Assembly: GCF_001458115.1 (NCBI RefSeq)
Contig: NZ_CZRP01000010.1
Location: forward strand, 62,001 to 126,000
From: Gracilibacillus massiliensis
GTDB taxonomy: Bacteria > Bacillota > Bacilli > Bacillales > Amphibacillaceae
Direction: 5' to 3'
Length of the DNA: 64,000 nt
Part shown: positions 17,669 through 25,361 of the stretch, in pieces
Numbering within the stretch: position 1 is the first letter of the stretch
How the letters are laid out: every line of letters starts with the position of its first letter
Made by a program: the position numbers and the translations under genes
The notes under the pieces: generated by a model
The model's database searches: none
What the model was told of the DNA's origin: nothing
What the model saw: only the letters and a program-made list of their open reading frames with translations

Positions 17669-17992
17669 ATGTACAATTATTCAGATGGAATCTACCAGCA
17701 GCACGAAATAAAAAACTTATGCGAAGAATATAAGAATTATTATGTAATGGGCCAACTAAATGATGGTGCACAATTTGAAGGCATTGTTGATAGCGTTGAT
17801 AACTCTGGGGTCAATATGTTAATAGCTGAGGATATAGTGGAAGAGCAATCAGATCGACAGCTTGGTTATTACGGACCAGGCAGAAGAAGGTATCGTCGTT
17901 TCAGAAGACAAAGATATCCCTTTGGATTATTAACAAATCTATTATTGTATCCATTTTATTATCCACCGTATCCTTATTATCCTTGGTATTAG
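17669..17992 (+). CDS. Uncharacterised protein with Tyr/Pro-rich tail, next to ger genes
   Basis: A 107-residue protein with AAGGAG 8 nt before the ATG. The N-terminal half has an Sm-like look (YYVMGQLNDGAQFEGIVDSV, about 27-46). The middle is highly basic (RRRYRRFRRQRY). The tail is almost wholly aromatic and Pro (YYPPYPYYPWY). Such tails occur in spore-coat and other Bacillus surface proteins, and the adjacent germination genes make a spore role plausible. No membrane helix or signal is clear. A strong terminator follows directly. I cannot name the family. Confidence 0.7.
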   Translation: MYNYSDGIYQQHEIKNLCEEYKNYYVMGQLNDGAQFEGIVDSVDNSGVNMLIAEDIVEEQSDRQLGYYGPGRRRYRRFRRQRYPFGLLTNLLLYPFYYPPYPYYPWY

Positions 17993-18022
17993 AAGAAATC
18001 CTCGATAATTATAAAAATATAT

Positions 18023-18068
18023 GTCTAATCCCATATTTTTTTTACTTATGGAGATTAGACTTTTTTTT
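18023..18068 (+). terminator. Rho-independent terminator after the 17669-17992 gene
   Basis: GTCTAATC (18023-18030) pairs with GATTAGAC (18053-18060), followed by eight T. It separates the small gene from gerB. Confidence 0.8.
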
Positions 18069-18180
18069 ATTCTATGTTTGCTTGCTTTCAGTTAGTTATA
18101 CTTCACTATTATTATGGTAATAATAGTATAATAATGGCTCTGTTATTTAAAGTTAATCACAAGTAAGGAAGTATGTAATC

Positions 18181-19260
18181 ATGAATAAAATTTCAAATAT
18201 ACAACTATTTTCATTGATATTAGTATTTGAGATTGGAAGCACCACATTATTTGCATTAGGAATCGGTGCTAATCGTAATGCCTGGATTGTGATTCTAATT
18301 TCATATTTTCTAAGCTTGAGTTTGTTATGGTGTTACACCCAGATTCCGCGCTATTATCCAAATCAAAATTTTTCTGAAATTCTAACCGACAGTTTAGGTG
18401 TCATTTTGGCTAAGCCGCTTCTATTACTGTATGGTATTTACTTTTTTAATCAAACAACACATAATTTTTATGAATTCGGTGTACTGATTAGAATAACCGC
18501 TCTGCCCAACACACCGTTGTTAGTTATTTTATATTTATTTATTTTGGTTATGATTTACGTGTTACACAAAGGTTTAGAAGTTATCGCAAGATCCATAGAA
18601 ATATTTTTACCATATTTCGTTTTATTTTTAATTCTCATTTATTTCTTAACGTTTCTGTCTGAGGATTTTCAACTTTCCAATTTACAACCTATTCTCGGCG
18701 ATGGCTTCAAACCGGTACTAAAAGAAATACCGACTGTACTCGCTTTTCCATTTGGTGAAATGGTGGTCTTTTTGATTTTTTGGCATTATATAAATAAACA
18801 GCAGTTAATAAGAAGAACAACTTTTATAGCTGTTACAGTCTCGGCTTTAATCATAACAACTTCACTAATAATATTTCTTGCAATTTTAGGACCGGAATTG
18901 ACCTCAAGCTCTGAAATACCTTTGTTGGAAACTTTATTATCAATCCATATAGCAATGATTTTTACGAACCTTGACAGTATAGGTGTATTTATTATGTTTA
19001 TCGGCGGATTCTATAAAACAGCTATACATTTCTTCGCCTTTTCCTTAGCCTTAACTTGGCTATTTAACAAATCTAATCCGAAGTGGGTCATTTTTATTTT
19101 TGGCTTGCTATTGCCAATTATTACTCAATATCGTTTTTCTAGTTTAGATGACCAGAGATGGAAGGGTATGGAAGGAGGAGTCTATAACATACTCTTATAT
19201 TCCTTACTTCCATTATTAATACTACTCATTATAATGGTAAAGAAAAAAGCAAAAAATTGA
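18181..19260 (+). CDS. GerAB/GerKB-type germinant receptor B subunit
   Basis: A 359-residue protein with about 10 membrane helices, of the APC-like spore-germination permease family. Features include the N-terminal ISNIQLFSLILVFEIGSTTLFALG, a GLEVIARSIEIFLPYFV segment near residue 137 and the PTVLAFPFGEMVVFLIFW segment near residue 190. B subunits sit in the spore inner membrane and bind the germinant with the A and C subunits. AAGGAAG precedes the ATG. A small gene follows 16 bp downstream. The A and C genes are on the other strand and converge on it, unlike the normal single operon. Confidence 0.9.
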   Translation: MNKISNIQLFSLILVFEIGSTTLFALGIGANRNAWIVILISYFLSLSLLWCYTQIPRYYPNQNFSEILTDSLGVILAKPLLLLYGIYFFNQTTHNFYEFGVLIRITALPNTPLLVILYLFILVMIYVLHKGLEVIARSIEIFLPYFVLFLILIYFLTFLSEDFQLSNLQPILGDGFKPVLKEIPTVLAFPFGEMVVFLIFWHYINKQQLIRRTTFIAVTVSALIITTSLIIFLAILGPELTSSSEIPLLETLLSIHIAMIFTNLDSIGVFIMFIGGFYKTAIHFFAFSLALTWLFNKSNPKWVIFIFGLLLPIITQYRFSSLDDQRWKGMEGGVYNILLYSLLPLLILLIIMVKKKAKN

Positions 19261-19276
19261 AAAGGAGATTCCTTCC

Positions 19277-19402
19277 ATGTTTGATCCAGATGTACTTAAA
19301 GCAGATCCTTTATTAGCCTTTCTCTTATTTGGTGGTTTGACATATGCATTGCTTTTAGTAATCATCCTAATAATAAAACTAATAAAGAAACTTTTTTATT
19401 AG
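19277..19402 (+). CDS. Small germination-locus membrane protein (possible D subunit)
   Basis: A 41-residue protein starting at ATG 19277, 7 nt after AAAGGAGAT. It has a short N-terminus with DPDVLKADPLLAF and one hydrophobic helix (about 14-36) followed by Lys. It lies 16 bp after gerB in the same direction and ends at TAG 19402, exactly abutting the stop of gerC on the other strand. Some ger operons carry a small fourth (D) gene for a short membrane protein. This could be one, but it has only one helix where D subunits often have two. Confidence 0.6.
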   Translation: MFDPDVLKADPLLAFLLFGGLTYALLLVIILIIKLIKKLFY

Positions 19403-20569
19403 TTATTGCTTAGGTTCTAATGATCCTTGAATTAATCCAGAATTTAAAATTTCCACCTCTACATCCAAGTCGAATGAGGCGTTTATAAATTCGGTCTCCC
19501 AATTTTTTTTTACTTGATTCCAGACTACAGGATTTTTTTTATTTAAAATATCACCGAACCCAAAAATATCTGTTTGAAACTCTTTTTGTGCTCTCGATAA
19601 CACTTTAACTAGTTTATTTTCTATTTCAGATTCAGCTATTTTTTCAATCTCTTCAATAAATTGAATAACATCTTTTTTCTGAGAAAAGTTATTTATCGCT
19701 TGTTGCTCTGCAATCTCTACTGTATGCTTTATTTTTATAGTGAAAGATATATCAGATTTATTAGTAACATTTGGGACAATTTTAGATTTTAACTCAGTTA
19801 AATTGAGGGTTATATAGTCGTTTTCTTTATATGGAAAAGTTAAAGCGCCAATTTGACTGTTTTCGTTTTTATTGGTAATCCAGTTATATGCCATCGTTTC
19901 TTCATTACTAATAAACCCTACAAGTTTATCCTTTTTAAACACAGCACCGCCCGATAAATGTAAGTTTTTTTTAGATTCTTCCTTCTCTAATGTAAGAACA
20001 CCCAAAACGGGATTACTGCCCATTTCTAATGCATCTTTATAAAATGTTAGTAAATTATCAGCTACGGCGTCATATTCAGCATTATCAAATAAACTGTACA
20101 AAAAATTAGCCGGAAGTTTAGAAATGCTATTATGCTGTTTTTCTATAATTGCCGCAGCACTAGTTTCTTGGGCTACAGCCACCCACACATAACTACGTAC
20201 TTCCTGTTCCCTTTGAAAGGTTTCAAATAATGATATCAAACCTTCTTTAGCAACCTGTTCACTTACAACAATTACTTTATTATGGGCATAAAAGGCTTTT
20301 CTATCTATTTTATGATTCGCTTTTCTCATTAGTTCAGAAATAGTTCTCCCCTTCACAGCTACTATTAAAAAAGACTCATCCTGGGAAGATGTAAAAGTAC
20401 TCTCTGCAGACGGTCTAAGATATTGAGAGGTTAAAATGTATTCGCCTGTATTTTCATCGATATCAATCGCCATTGCAGTTACAATACCGATCTCTGTTAA
20501 TTCTTGTACATCCCAACAACCTGCTAGAACTAATACACTTATCACTAAAATCATGATTAGTTTTCTCAA
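19403..20569 (-). CDS. Ger(x)C-family germinant receptor C subunit, lipoprotein
   Basis: A 388-residue lipoprotein. The signal ends in a lipobox (VLAGC, Cys at about residue 18), followed by the family motif CWDVQELTEIGIVTAMAIDID. Later segments include YLRPSAEST, KGRTISELMRKANHKIDRK and HNKVIVVSEQVAKEGL, all typical of GerAC/GerKC. The C subunit is anchored to the outer face of the spore inner membrane by a diacylglycerol. It follows the A gene by 51 bp, forming an A-C operon. It meets the gerB-small-gene unit tail to tail with no bases between the stop codons. Confidence 0.93.
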   Translation of the reverse strand: MRKLIMILVISVLVLAGCWDVQELTEIGIVTAMAIDIDENTGEYILTSQYLRPSAESTFTSSQDESFLIVAVKGRTISELMRKANHKIDRKAFYAHNKVIVVSEQVAKEGLISLFETFQREQEVRSYVWVAVAQETSAAAIIEKQHNSISKLPANFLYSLFDNAEYDAVADNLLTFYKDALEMGSNPVLGVLTLEKEESKKNLHLSGGAVFKKDKLVGFISNEETMAYNWITNKNENSQIGALTFPYKENDYITLNLTELKSKIVPNVTNKSDISFTIKIKHTVEIAEQQAINNFSQKKDVIQFIEEIEKIAESEIENKLVKVLSRAQKEFQTDIFGFGDILNKKNPVVWNQVKKNWETEFINASFDLDVEVEILNSGLIQGSLEPKQ

Positions 20570-20620
20570 TACTGCTACCTCCCCAGAATTAATTTTTTCC
20601 TCATGATCAATACCTGATGT

Positions 20621-22114
20621 TTAAAACCTTTTTCTTATAATTGTTTTTGACTTACTTTGCAAAAATCTTAATGGAAGTCTAATGATACTATCTCTTAAAT
20701 CCTTCATTACTATTGGTGCTAAAGGAGTTAGATATGGTACGCCAAAAGACCTTAAAGAAACAACGTGAGCAACTAAGAATAGAGTACCAATTAATAATCC
20801 GAAAAATCCGAATATGCCTGATAGCAACAATAAGAAAAACCTCATCAATATCACAGCATTGTTTAATGCTGTCACTACAAATCCAGTAATCGCCGTCAAA
20901 GCTACCACAATTACCATCGGAGCTCCGACAAGACCCGCTTGAACAGCCGCTTCTCCAATTACTAAAGCACCTACTATACTCACTGCAGATCCTATAGGTC
21001 TTGGCATCCGGACTCCAGCTTCCCTTAATAATTGAAATATGACAATCATGATGATAGCTTCTAAGAGAATTGGAAAAGGAACCCTCTCCTCTGCTGCAGC
21101 CATAGTTGTCAGTAGTAAAGTGGGAACCATTTCATGATGAAAAGTAGCAGCTGCTACAAAAATAGCTGGCGTAGATACGGTCAGAAACAAAGCCATTATT
21201 CGAAAAATACGTATTAATGACGAAATATAAGCATTCGAATAATAATCTTCTGGAACTTGAAAAACTTCAATAAATAAATGTGGAACCGTTAAGACAAAAG
21301 GTGTACCATCACATAAAATAGCAACCCTACCTTCTAATATCTTCGCTGCAACTTTATCTGGCTTTTCGCTATTTCCAATCGTTGGGAAGATGGAATAAGG
21401 GTGGTCTTCAATATAACTTTCAAGATAACCTGATTCTAGAATGACATCTGTGTTAATTTCTTTCAGACGTTTTCTAACTTCTTCTACGACTTCTTGATTA
21501 ACAATATTATTCAAATAAGCGATTCTTACTTTTGTTTTGGTTTCTTTTCCGATAATTGATTCCTCAAAAATTAAATTAGGATTATTTATTTTACGTCGTA
21601 TCAAAGAGGTATTGGTTTGAATTACTTCATTAAATCCTTCCCGAGACCCTCGGACCGTTGCTTCTGTCTCCGGTTCTTCAACACCTCTAGATTGATAACC
21701 GACTGAAGTAACTAATAATACTCGATCATATTTATTGATGAAGATTGCTGTTTGCCCTGTTAATATACCATCTATTACTTCCTCTAGTGTTGTTGCTTCC
21801 TTCATCGATGGAGCTTTTATCATTTGATTTTTTAGAATCGATATAAATCCTGGGGAGTCTGCGTTCATGTCCTTCAAGTTAGTTCTTGCTAAACCATCCA
21901 TTACGTTAAAATGGATAAAATCCTCACTAACCATCCCTTCCATATAACAAATAAATGCTGAGGTCTCTTCTTGATTTTGAATTTTAAAATTTCTAAATTT
22001 AATGTCGATCGAGTTATGAAAAATCTCTTGTAGCATAGCTTGGTTTTCATTCAAATCCTTCTTAATTTTTTCACTTGCATATTTTTTTTGCCTTGGAGTC
22101 CGTAACCTTCTCAT
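20621..22114 (-). CDS. GerAA/GerKA-type germinant receptor A subunit
   Basis: A 497-residue protein. It has a large N-terminal hydrophilic part (about 1-290) with AFICYMEGMVSEDFIHFNVM, LEEVIDGILTGQTAIFI and EEPETEATVRGSREGFNEVI. About five membrane helices follow (290-470), with MARPIGSAVSIVGALVIGEA-like signatures (here MPRPIGSAVSIVGALVIGEA). These match the GerA spore-germination family. It is the first gene of the A-C unit. With the C protein and the inverted B gene it could form one complete receptor. The order A-C-B resembles gerK rather than gerA. Confidence 0.93.
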   Translation of the reverse strand: MRRLRTPRQKKYASEKIKKDLNENQAMLQEIFHNSIDIKFRNFKIQNQEETSAFICYMEGMVSEDFIHFNVMDGLARTNLKDMNADSPGFISILKNQMIKAPSMKEATTLEEVIDGILTGQTAIFINKYDRVLLVTSVGYQSRGVEEPETEATVRGSREGFNEVIQTNTSLIRRKINNPNLIFEESIIGKETKTKVRIAYLNNIVNQEVVEEVRKRLKEINTDVILESGYLESYIEDHPYSIFPTIGNSEKPDKVAAKILEGRVAILCDGTPFVLTVPHLFIEVFQVPEDYYSNAYISSLIRIFRIMALFLTVSTPAIFVAAATFHHEMVPTLLLTTMAAAEERVPFPILLEAIIMIVIFQLLREAGVRMPRPIGSAVSIVGALVIGEAAVQAGLVGAPMVIVVALTAITGFVVTALNNAVILMRFFLLLLSGIFGFFGLLIGTLFLVAHVVSLRSFGVPYLTPLAPIVMKDLRDSIIRLPLRFLQSKSKTIIRKRF

Positions 22115-22199
22115 CAGAATACCCTCTTTTATAAGATTATTACTTTATTGTTTGTTGAAAATATAAAATAGATACACGGAGAGAAGAAATATAACCAGG

Positions 22200-22330
22200 A
22201 AAATTTCATGAAAATGCCACGGAAAGGGAAGTGGACAGCCGCAGCGATGGTTTCCTGTACGCTTTATTTCAAAATGGCTACTCTGATCACAAACGCGTTG
22301 ATATCTAGTGTTATATGCTTTCTTTCCTTA
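22200..22330. repeat. Partial palindromic repeat unit upstream of the A subunit gene
   Basis: CCACGGAAAGGGAAGTGGAC and the following GCCGCAGCGATGG and TTTCAAAATGGCTACT segments match the repeat flanks at 30230, 38280 and 11030. Only one half of the hairpin is present, so this is a truncated copy. Confidence 0.55.
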
Positions 22331-22362
22331 CAAAAAAGGAGTGAACGGTTTGTGTTCACTCC
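22330..22362 (-). terminator. Rho-independent terminator of the PadR operon
   Basis: GGAGTGAAC (22336-22344) pairs with GTTCACTCC (22352-22360). The minus-strand RNA ends in a T run. It sits just past the DUF4097 stop. Confidence 0.8.
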
Positions 22363-22368
22363 TTCTTA

Positions 22369-23169
22369 CTATTTATTGACCGTAATGCTACCATTTTTGG
22401 TTCTTAACTTAATCGTATGATCGCCATCACCGATGATCATGTCATAACTAGAATCATTAAAAAGATTAATACTACCGTTATTCGTCTTAGTATCAAATAC
22501 AACGTTCGTCGGTTCTTTTTCCGTCTCTATAGTTATGCTTCCATTATCTGTTTGAAAGTCAATTTGTCGATCTAATTCTTTGGATACCAGTGAAATCGCT
22601 CCATTATTGGTTTTACCAATCAATTTACCTTCCACATTCTCAAGTTCAATTTTACCATTATTCGTGTTGACTTCTACTTGATCAGAAATGATGTTATGAA
22701 GAAAGATTTTACCGTTCTTCGTTGTTGTCAAAATATTCTTTGCATTCATTTCTTTAACTCGTATACTGCCATTATCAATTTCTGCTTGCAATGATTGATA
22801 TTCTCTTTCAGGTACGTAAATTGTTAACGTACGGTTGAAGTCAAAGAAGTTTAGACTAAATAGTTTTCTTTTTTCATTTTCTGTTTCAATGAGTAATGTA
22901 GCGCCACTCTCTTCAACCATTAAATTGTTTTCATTTTTATTTACTGCATTTCCTGTTAACTCCACTCGGATACTATCATCAGTCGACGGAACCATTTTCA
23001 CCGCTTCATTATTCACTCGAATATCAAAGGAAATTATATCTTCATTTGTAATTTCTACTGATTCTTCAAGCGTACTTGGCTCATAATAACTGTAGGCAAC
23101 TGCACTTCCAATTCCACCAACAAGTAAACATACCACGGCAATCACGACTAATTTTTTCAGATGTTTCAT
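22369..23169 (-). CDS. DUF4097 putative adhesin, membrane-anchored
   Basis: A 266-residue protein. One N-terminal membrane helix (about 7-28) precedes an extracytoplasmic beta-helical DUF4097 domain. Its repeated turns are easily seen as NNG/KNG/DNG motifs (NGSIRV, NGKIFL, NGKIEL, NGAISL, NGSITI, NGSINL, NGSITV). The start overlaps the DUF1700 stop as TAATG. It is the last gene of a PadR-DUF1700-DUF4097 operon, a common Firmicute arrangement tied to cell-envelope stress sensing (LiaX-like). The exact role is unknown. Confidence 0.85.
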   Translation of the reverse strand: MKHLKKLVVIAVVCLLVGGIGSAVAYSYYEPSTLEESVEITNEDIISFDIRVNNEAVKMVPSTDDSIRVELTGNAVNKNENNLMVEESGATLLIETENEKRKLFSLNFFDFNRTLTIYVPEREYQSLQAEIDNGSIRVKEMNAKNILTTTKNGKIFLHNIISDQVEVNTNNGKIELENVEGKLIGKTNNGAISLVSKELDRQIDFQTDNGSITIETEKEPTNVVFDTKTNNGSINLFNDSSYDMIIGDGDHTIKLRTKNGSITVNK

Positions 23170-23723
23170 TATTTCATTCCACCTTTCACAATTCTTACAT
23201 TAAAGTTTAAGTAGCCCATAAAACCTTTTGTAACAAAATTAGTGACATATACCATCGCAATTATTATTAATAAACCAATCCCTGTTAAAGTAATAGAAAA
23301 GAATAAATCGAAATATAGAAATGAGCCCGGATAAAACAGTAAATTTATTAAAAATAAAAACGGTGATATAACAAAAGCTCCACCCATTATCCAGCCTGAT
23401 ACAATCAAAGAAACAAGGGCGATAAATGGTCCAAGTACAATAACTAGGTTGAAGAAACCTAAACCAATAACAGCCCAAACTGCTCGCAGAAAATTCCCTG
23501 TCGATGAAGTAGCTTCTGCCTTTTCAAGGTAATGAGTGGCTAACAGTTCTTTTGCTATATGATTCGGGGAACCTAGCGATTGTGCAATTTCTTCTTCTGT
23601 TTTGTCATCTTTCTTGGCCATGTCAAAATGCTCTTGGAAATCCGCTAATATATCTTTTCTTTCATCATCTGAAAGTCTGTTCAAAGATTGATCTAACTTT
23701 ATTAAAAACTGATCTTTATTCAT
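23169..23723 (-). CDS. DUF1700 (HAAS-domain) membrane protein
   Basis: A 184-residue protein. It has an N-terminal helical DUF1700/HAAS domain (MNKDQFLIKLDQSLNRLSDD, about 1-65, with EEIAQSLGSPNHIAKEL), then four membrane helices (about 80-175). The start is set at ATG 23723 behind AAGGAAGGTG, which overlaps the padR stop. The GTG just before it at 23726 is less likely. The family is typically encoded beside PadR regulators and DUF4097 adhesins, as here, and may couple them at the membrane. Confidence 0.85.
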   Translation of the reverse strand: MNKDQFLIKLDQSLNRLSDDERKDILADFQEHFDMAKKDDKTEEEIAQSLGSPNHIAKELLATHYLEKAEATSSTGNFLRAVWAVIGLGFFNLVIVLGPFIALVSLIVSGWIMGGAFVISPFLFLINLLFYPGSFLYFDLFFSITLTGIGLLIIIAMVYVTNFVTKGFMGYLNFNVRIVKGGMK

Positions 23724-24039
23724 CACTTACACCTTCCTTTAAAATATAATTTACACCGTCTGAAAAATGTTTCCATTCTTCCATCAATTCGTTAAGATGA
23801 TCTTGCCCTTTATCTGTTAACCGATAATACTTACGAGAAGGCCCCTCTTGTGACTCCTGTAAATAGGTGGTAAAGTATTCTTCTTTTTTTAATCTTCGAA
23901 GCAACGGATAAACAGATCCTTCTGAAATTGCTATTTGATCAGATATTTTCTGAACAAGTTCATATCCATATCGATCTTGTTTATTCAGTAATGCAAGCAC
24001 ACAAAGTTCTAGAGCACCTTTTTTAAATTGAATATTCAC
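23716..24039 (-). CDS. PadR-family transcriptional regulator
   Basis: A 107-residue winged-helix protein with FKKGALELCVLALLNKQDRY, EGSVYPLLRRLKKEEYFTTY and GPSRKYYRLTDKGQDHLNE, the canonical PadR pattern. I set the start at GTG 24039. It gives the family N-terminus MNIQFKKGALELCVL and has GAAGGTGAT upstream. An ATG at 24078 would overlap a palindromic operator. It is first gene of the PadR-DUF1700-DUF4097 operon and probably autorepresses it through the paired palindromes at 24065-24152. Confidence 0.9.
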   Translation of the reverse strand: MNIQFKKGALELCVLALLNKQDRYGYELVQKISDQIAISEGSVYPLLRRLKKEEYFTTYLQESQEGPSRKYYRLTDKGQDHLNELMEEWKHFSDGVNYILKEGVSDE

Positions 24040-24064
24040 TCTTTGATCACCTTCATTCTTCATT

Positions 24065-24152
24065 TTAGTACTGTTCATTGTATAGTACTAACTTTTTTAT
24101 AATACTTTCTAACATAATATACCACTTACTACTGTTCATTGCAAGGTACTAA
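24065..24152. promoter_or_regulatory. Paired palindromic operators before padR
   Basis: Site 1 (24065-24091) has perfect arms TTAGTACT and AGTACTAA around the spacer GTTCATTGTAT. Site 2 (24126-24152) is near-identical: TTACTACT, spacer GTTCATTGCAA and GGTACTAA. The shared spacer sequence and the roughly 61-bp spacing argue for a duplicated regulator site, presumably PadR. Confidence 0.65.
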
Positions 24153-24167
24153 TCTAAATTTAATATC

Positions 24168-24211
24168 AAAAAAGCCGAAAATATGCTTTTACACATATAA
24201 TCAGCTTTTTT
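24168..24211 (-). terminator. Terminator after the D,D-carboxypeptidase gene
   Basis: AAAAAAGCCGA pairs with TCAGCTTTTTT around a TATG/CATA inner stem. T runs flank both sides, so it may work in either direction. Confidence 0.7.
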
Positions 24212-24229
24212 AAAAAAATTTTATTCCAA

Positions 24230-25219
24230 TTAATAAAGTTCAAAAGAAGCATCGTATAATTTTTCTGTTTCCTCAAACCGCTCTGTTTTAGATGATGTTC
24301 CCATAACAACGGAAATTAACCGTATGCCATTTTGCTCAACTGTTCCCGTAAAACCATAACCCGCAAGGTCCGTGTATCCTGTCTTTAAGCCATCCACACC
24401 TTCATATGCCAAACCATATGCGGTGACAGTTGGTAGCATCCAATTGGTGTTAGGATAGGTTGTATTGTTTCTTACATATTGTTTTTCATTAATTGTTTCC
24501 AGTAACTCGGGATATTCCGTGATTAAATAGTTAGCAAGCTTCGCTAAATCTTGGGCTGACATCGTATTCGTTTCCTCAAATTCACCTACAGAAAAATATT
24601 TACCGAGATCCGCATTATCAAGCCCTGTGCTATTTACAAAACGGGAATTTTCTAATTTCAATTCTTCTGCTTTTTGATTCATTTGTTTTACGAATTGCTT
24701 TTCAGTTGTCGCAACAGCCTCTGCCAAAGCAATGGCTGCACCATTAGCAGAATGAATGGCCATCGCTTCAAATAATTCTTTGACCGTATATGAATTACCT
24801 TTTTCTAAATGAACAGAAGCAAACCCAGGTTGACTAGATATCGCATAAGCATAATCACTAATCAAAACCGTCGTATCCCAAGCAAGGCTTTTTTCCTCAA
24901 TCGCCTCCAATACGAGTAGTTCCGTCATCATCTTTGACATGCTAGCAGTTGGGAGAGATTCGTCACTATTTTTTTCGAATAAAACTTGTCCGGTGTTAGC
25001 GTTTATAAGAAATACCGAGCTTGCATCCAATTCTATATTCTTTATCCGTAAAAACCTAGGTATTTTTTGTTCAGGTAAGCCTAGTGTATTTAGTTGTCGT
25101 TCAGATATAGAAGCTTTTTTCATTGGCAATGGTTCACTTTCTTCTTTGGCCATCGCCCCTACAAAATAAAATCCGCTAGTAAATAATACGAGTATAATAA
25201 CTACTAATAACTTTTTCAT
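24230..25219 (-). CDS. D-alanyl-D-alanine carboxypeptidase (DacF/PBP5-like, short form)
   Basis: A 329-residue secreted serine peptidase with a signal peptide (about 1-24). The penicillin-binding motifs are complete: SxxK in TASMSKMMTEL (about residue 95), SxN in IHSANGAAIA (about 153) and KTG in GLKTGYTDLAG (about 277). It trims the terminal D-Ala of peptidoglycan stem peptides. The protein ends soon after the KTG region, so it lacks the C-terminal PBP5_C domain and amphipathic anchor of full-length DacA/DacF. It may be a soluble or signal-anchored variant. It is a single gene. Confidence 0.88.
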   Translation of the reverse strand: MKKLLVVIILVLFTSGFYFVGAMAKEESEPLPMKKASISERQLNTLGLPEQKIPRFLRIKNIELDASSVFLINANTGQVLFEKNSDESLPTASMSKMMTELLVLEAIEEKSLAWDTTVLISDYAYAISSQPGFASVHLEKGNSYTVKELFEAMAIHSANGAAIALAEAVATTEKQFVKQMNQKAEELKLENSRFVNSTGLDNADLGKYFSVGEFEETNTMSAQDLAKLANYLITEYPELLETINEKQYVRNNTTYPNTNWMLPTVTAYGLAYEGVDGLKTGYTDLAGYGFTGTVEQNGIRLISVVMGTSSKTERFEETEKLYDASFELY

Positions 25220-25324
25220 GTAACCTCACCATTGTCTTTGACTTTACTAAAATATTATATCATACCATGCAACCTCTACGCCTGTAGACCTAGAGAATTT
25301 ACGTCTACAGAACAATATGAACCT

Positions 25325-25361
25325 CTCATCACTAAAGTGACGAGTTTCTAATGTATCAACT
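25325..25361 (-). ncRNA. Probable omega-RNA 3' region at the right end of the tnpB element
   Basis: In related elements the guide RNA spans the 3' end of tnpB and the right-end hairpin, with the guide read from the flank beyond. Here that would be minus-strand RNA ending near 25325, with the guide from bases just below it. Position is inferred from family architecture; the RNA start inside tnpB cannot be fixed. Confidence 0.4.

Noticed and set aside
25282-25310. CTGTAGAC/GTCTACAG inverted repeat as a terminator
   Set aside because: There is no T run on either strand. It lies in the flank of the tnpB element and may only be target sequence.
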